Assembly (NCBI GenBank): GCA_035491895.1
Contig: DATJJY010000094.1
Coordinates: forward strand, 1 to 64,000
DNA from: DASTHG01 sp035491895
GTDB taxonomy: Bacteria > Gemmatimonadota > Gemmatimonadetes > Gemmatimonadales > GWC2-71-9
DNA length: 64,000 nucleotides
Direction: 5' to 3'
The position numbers and the translations under genes are program-made. How positions within the stretch are numbered: the stretch's first letter is position 1; each line of letters opens with the position of its first letter. The notes beneath the pieces are model-generated. The model made no database searches and was not told the DNA's origin. It saw only the letters and a list, made by a program, of their open reading frames with translations. This document shows, one piece after another, positions 63,345 to 64,000 of the stretch.

Positions 63345-64000
63345 GTGAACGCGTTCGCAGATTTGTTCGCCGGCGGGGGCGAGATGGGCGCCCTCATGCG
63401 CTCGACCGACTGGGCGAAGACACGGCTCGGTCCGGTCGAGGGCTGGCCGAGCAGTCTCCGCACCATGCTGGGAGTGGTCCTCGGTAGCCGATTCCCCATG
63501 CTGCTGTGGTGGGGCCCCGACCTGCTGCACCTGTACAACGACGCCTACCGTCCGATCCTGCGGAACAAGCACCCCGCCTCGCTGGCCGCACCGGCCGCGG
63601 AGGTGTGGGCCGAGGTCTGGGATGTCGCCGGCCCCATGGCGCGCAGCGTCCAGGAGGGAGGTCCCGCGACCTGGACGGAGGACCTCCAGCTCTTCATCAA
63701 CAGCGGAGGCATGGCCGAGGAGACGTACTTTACTTTTTCGTACAGCCCCGTTCCGGGCGATGACGGACGAGTCGGCGGTCTCCTCAATACGGTGCAGGAA
63801 ACGACCGCGAAGGTCCAAGGCGAACGCCAGATCCGGATGCTGCACGACCTGGCGGCGCGGGCGGCCGAGGCCAAGTCCGAACACGAAGCGTACGGTAGAG
63901 TGATGGAGGTGCTCTCGGGCAACGAATTGGATCTCCCGTTCGCGCTGCTCTATGTGGTGAACGAGCAGGCCGACGAGGCCCGGCTCGTCGGCGCCAGCGG
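63345..64000 (+). CDS. PAS/GAF sensor protein, N-terminal part (3' truncated)
   Basis: The frame is open from GTG 63345 to the window end (218 residues). A PAS-like domain (RSTDWAKTRLGPVEGWPSSLR..., FTFSYSPVPGDDGRVGG) is followed by a coiled-coil linker and the start of a GAF domain (LPFALLYVVNEQADEARLVGASG). This is the N-terminus of many multi-sensor histidine kinases or SpoIIE-type phosphatases. The output domain lies outside the window. TTGACG at 63308 with a weak -10 region could be its promoter. Confidence 0.8.
   Translation, partial: MNAFADLFAGGGEMGALMRSTDWAKTRLGPVEGWPSSLRTMLGVVLGSRFPMLLWWGPDLLHLYNDAYRPILRNKHPASLAAPAAEVWAEVWDVAGPMARSVQEGGPATWTEDLQLFINSGGMAEETYFTFSYSPVPGDDGRVGGLLNTVQETTAKVQGERQIRMLHDLAARAAEAKSEHEAYGRVMEVLSGNELDLPFALLYVVNEQADEARLVGAS

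Overview
The window is a GC-rich bacterial chromosome segment, probably from the Gemmatimonadota or a similar Gram-negative lineage. This is inferred from content: many Sec-secreted proteins ending their signal peptides in A-Q, TolB-like/TPR proteins, a PadR regulator with an acidobacterial-type duplicated permease, secreted S9 peptidase and amidohydrolases, RCC1/Big lipoproteins, an ECF42-type sigma factor with DGPF proteins, and outer-membrane proteins. Most of the DNA looks like ordinary chromosomal coding sequence. I found no phage, plasmid, IS transposase or CRISPR array.

Layout. 1-2.7 kb: end of a processive glycosyltransferase gene and a membrane/TPR/barrel protein (polysaccharide synthesis and export). 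2.8-7.2 kb: nicotinamidase-like hydrolase, Spy-like protein, TolB/TPR protein and an unknown protein. 7.4-14.9 kb: two tRNA-Glu, then a response regulator, a histidine kinase and a three-part RND efflux system on one strand. 15.2-17.9 kb: PepSY protein, cytochrome c, tRNA-Lys and a TolB/TPR paralogue. 18-23.9 kb: secreted carbohydrate and small-molecule enzymes (clan-A glycosidase, pectin-acetylesterase-like, amidohydrolase, cupin, pilin-like). 23.9-32.2 kb: a minus-strand run with a secreted protein, a zinc-ribbon Ser/Thr kinase, a trypsin/barrel protein and two RCC1 lipoproteins. 32.3-39 kb: a giant hybrid sensor kinase, a cupredoxin protein and an ECF sigma/anti-sigma pair. 39-41 kb: MsbA-like exporter. 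41-43.4 kb: divergent ArsR/SRPBCC and DUF899/DUF2182 locus. 43.4-48 kb: secreted S9 peptidase, amidohydrolase and small proteins. 48-53.8 kb: PadR/ABC permease, secreted protein, ATP-grasp enzyme and RDD protein. 54.1-55.7 kb: tRNA-Leu and an arsR-arsM module bracketed by two copies of a ~105-bp palindrome. 55.7-61.6 kb: FAD oxidoreductase, PEP-mutase-like enzyme, ECF42 sigma and two DGPF proteins. 61.9-64 kb: Asp-box protein, MoaD-like protein and the start of a PAS/GAF sensor.

The most interesting non-coding signals are three. (1) Three copies of a modular multi-hairpin element (42.8, 43.7 and 48.0 kb) keep one outer stem while the inner hairpins differ but stay self-complementary. (2) Mirror-image ECF promoters lie between the cupredoxin and sigma genes. 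(3) Long intergenic inverted repeats are built from reiterated short words, including the pair around arsR-arsM. A ~95-bp copy of the 3' end of the cupredoxin gene also sits upstream of the hybrid kinase, so that kinase lies between direct repeats.
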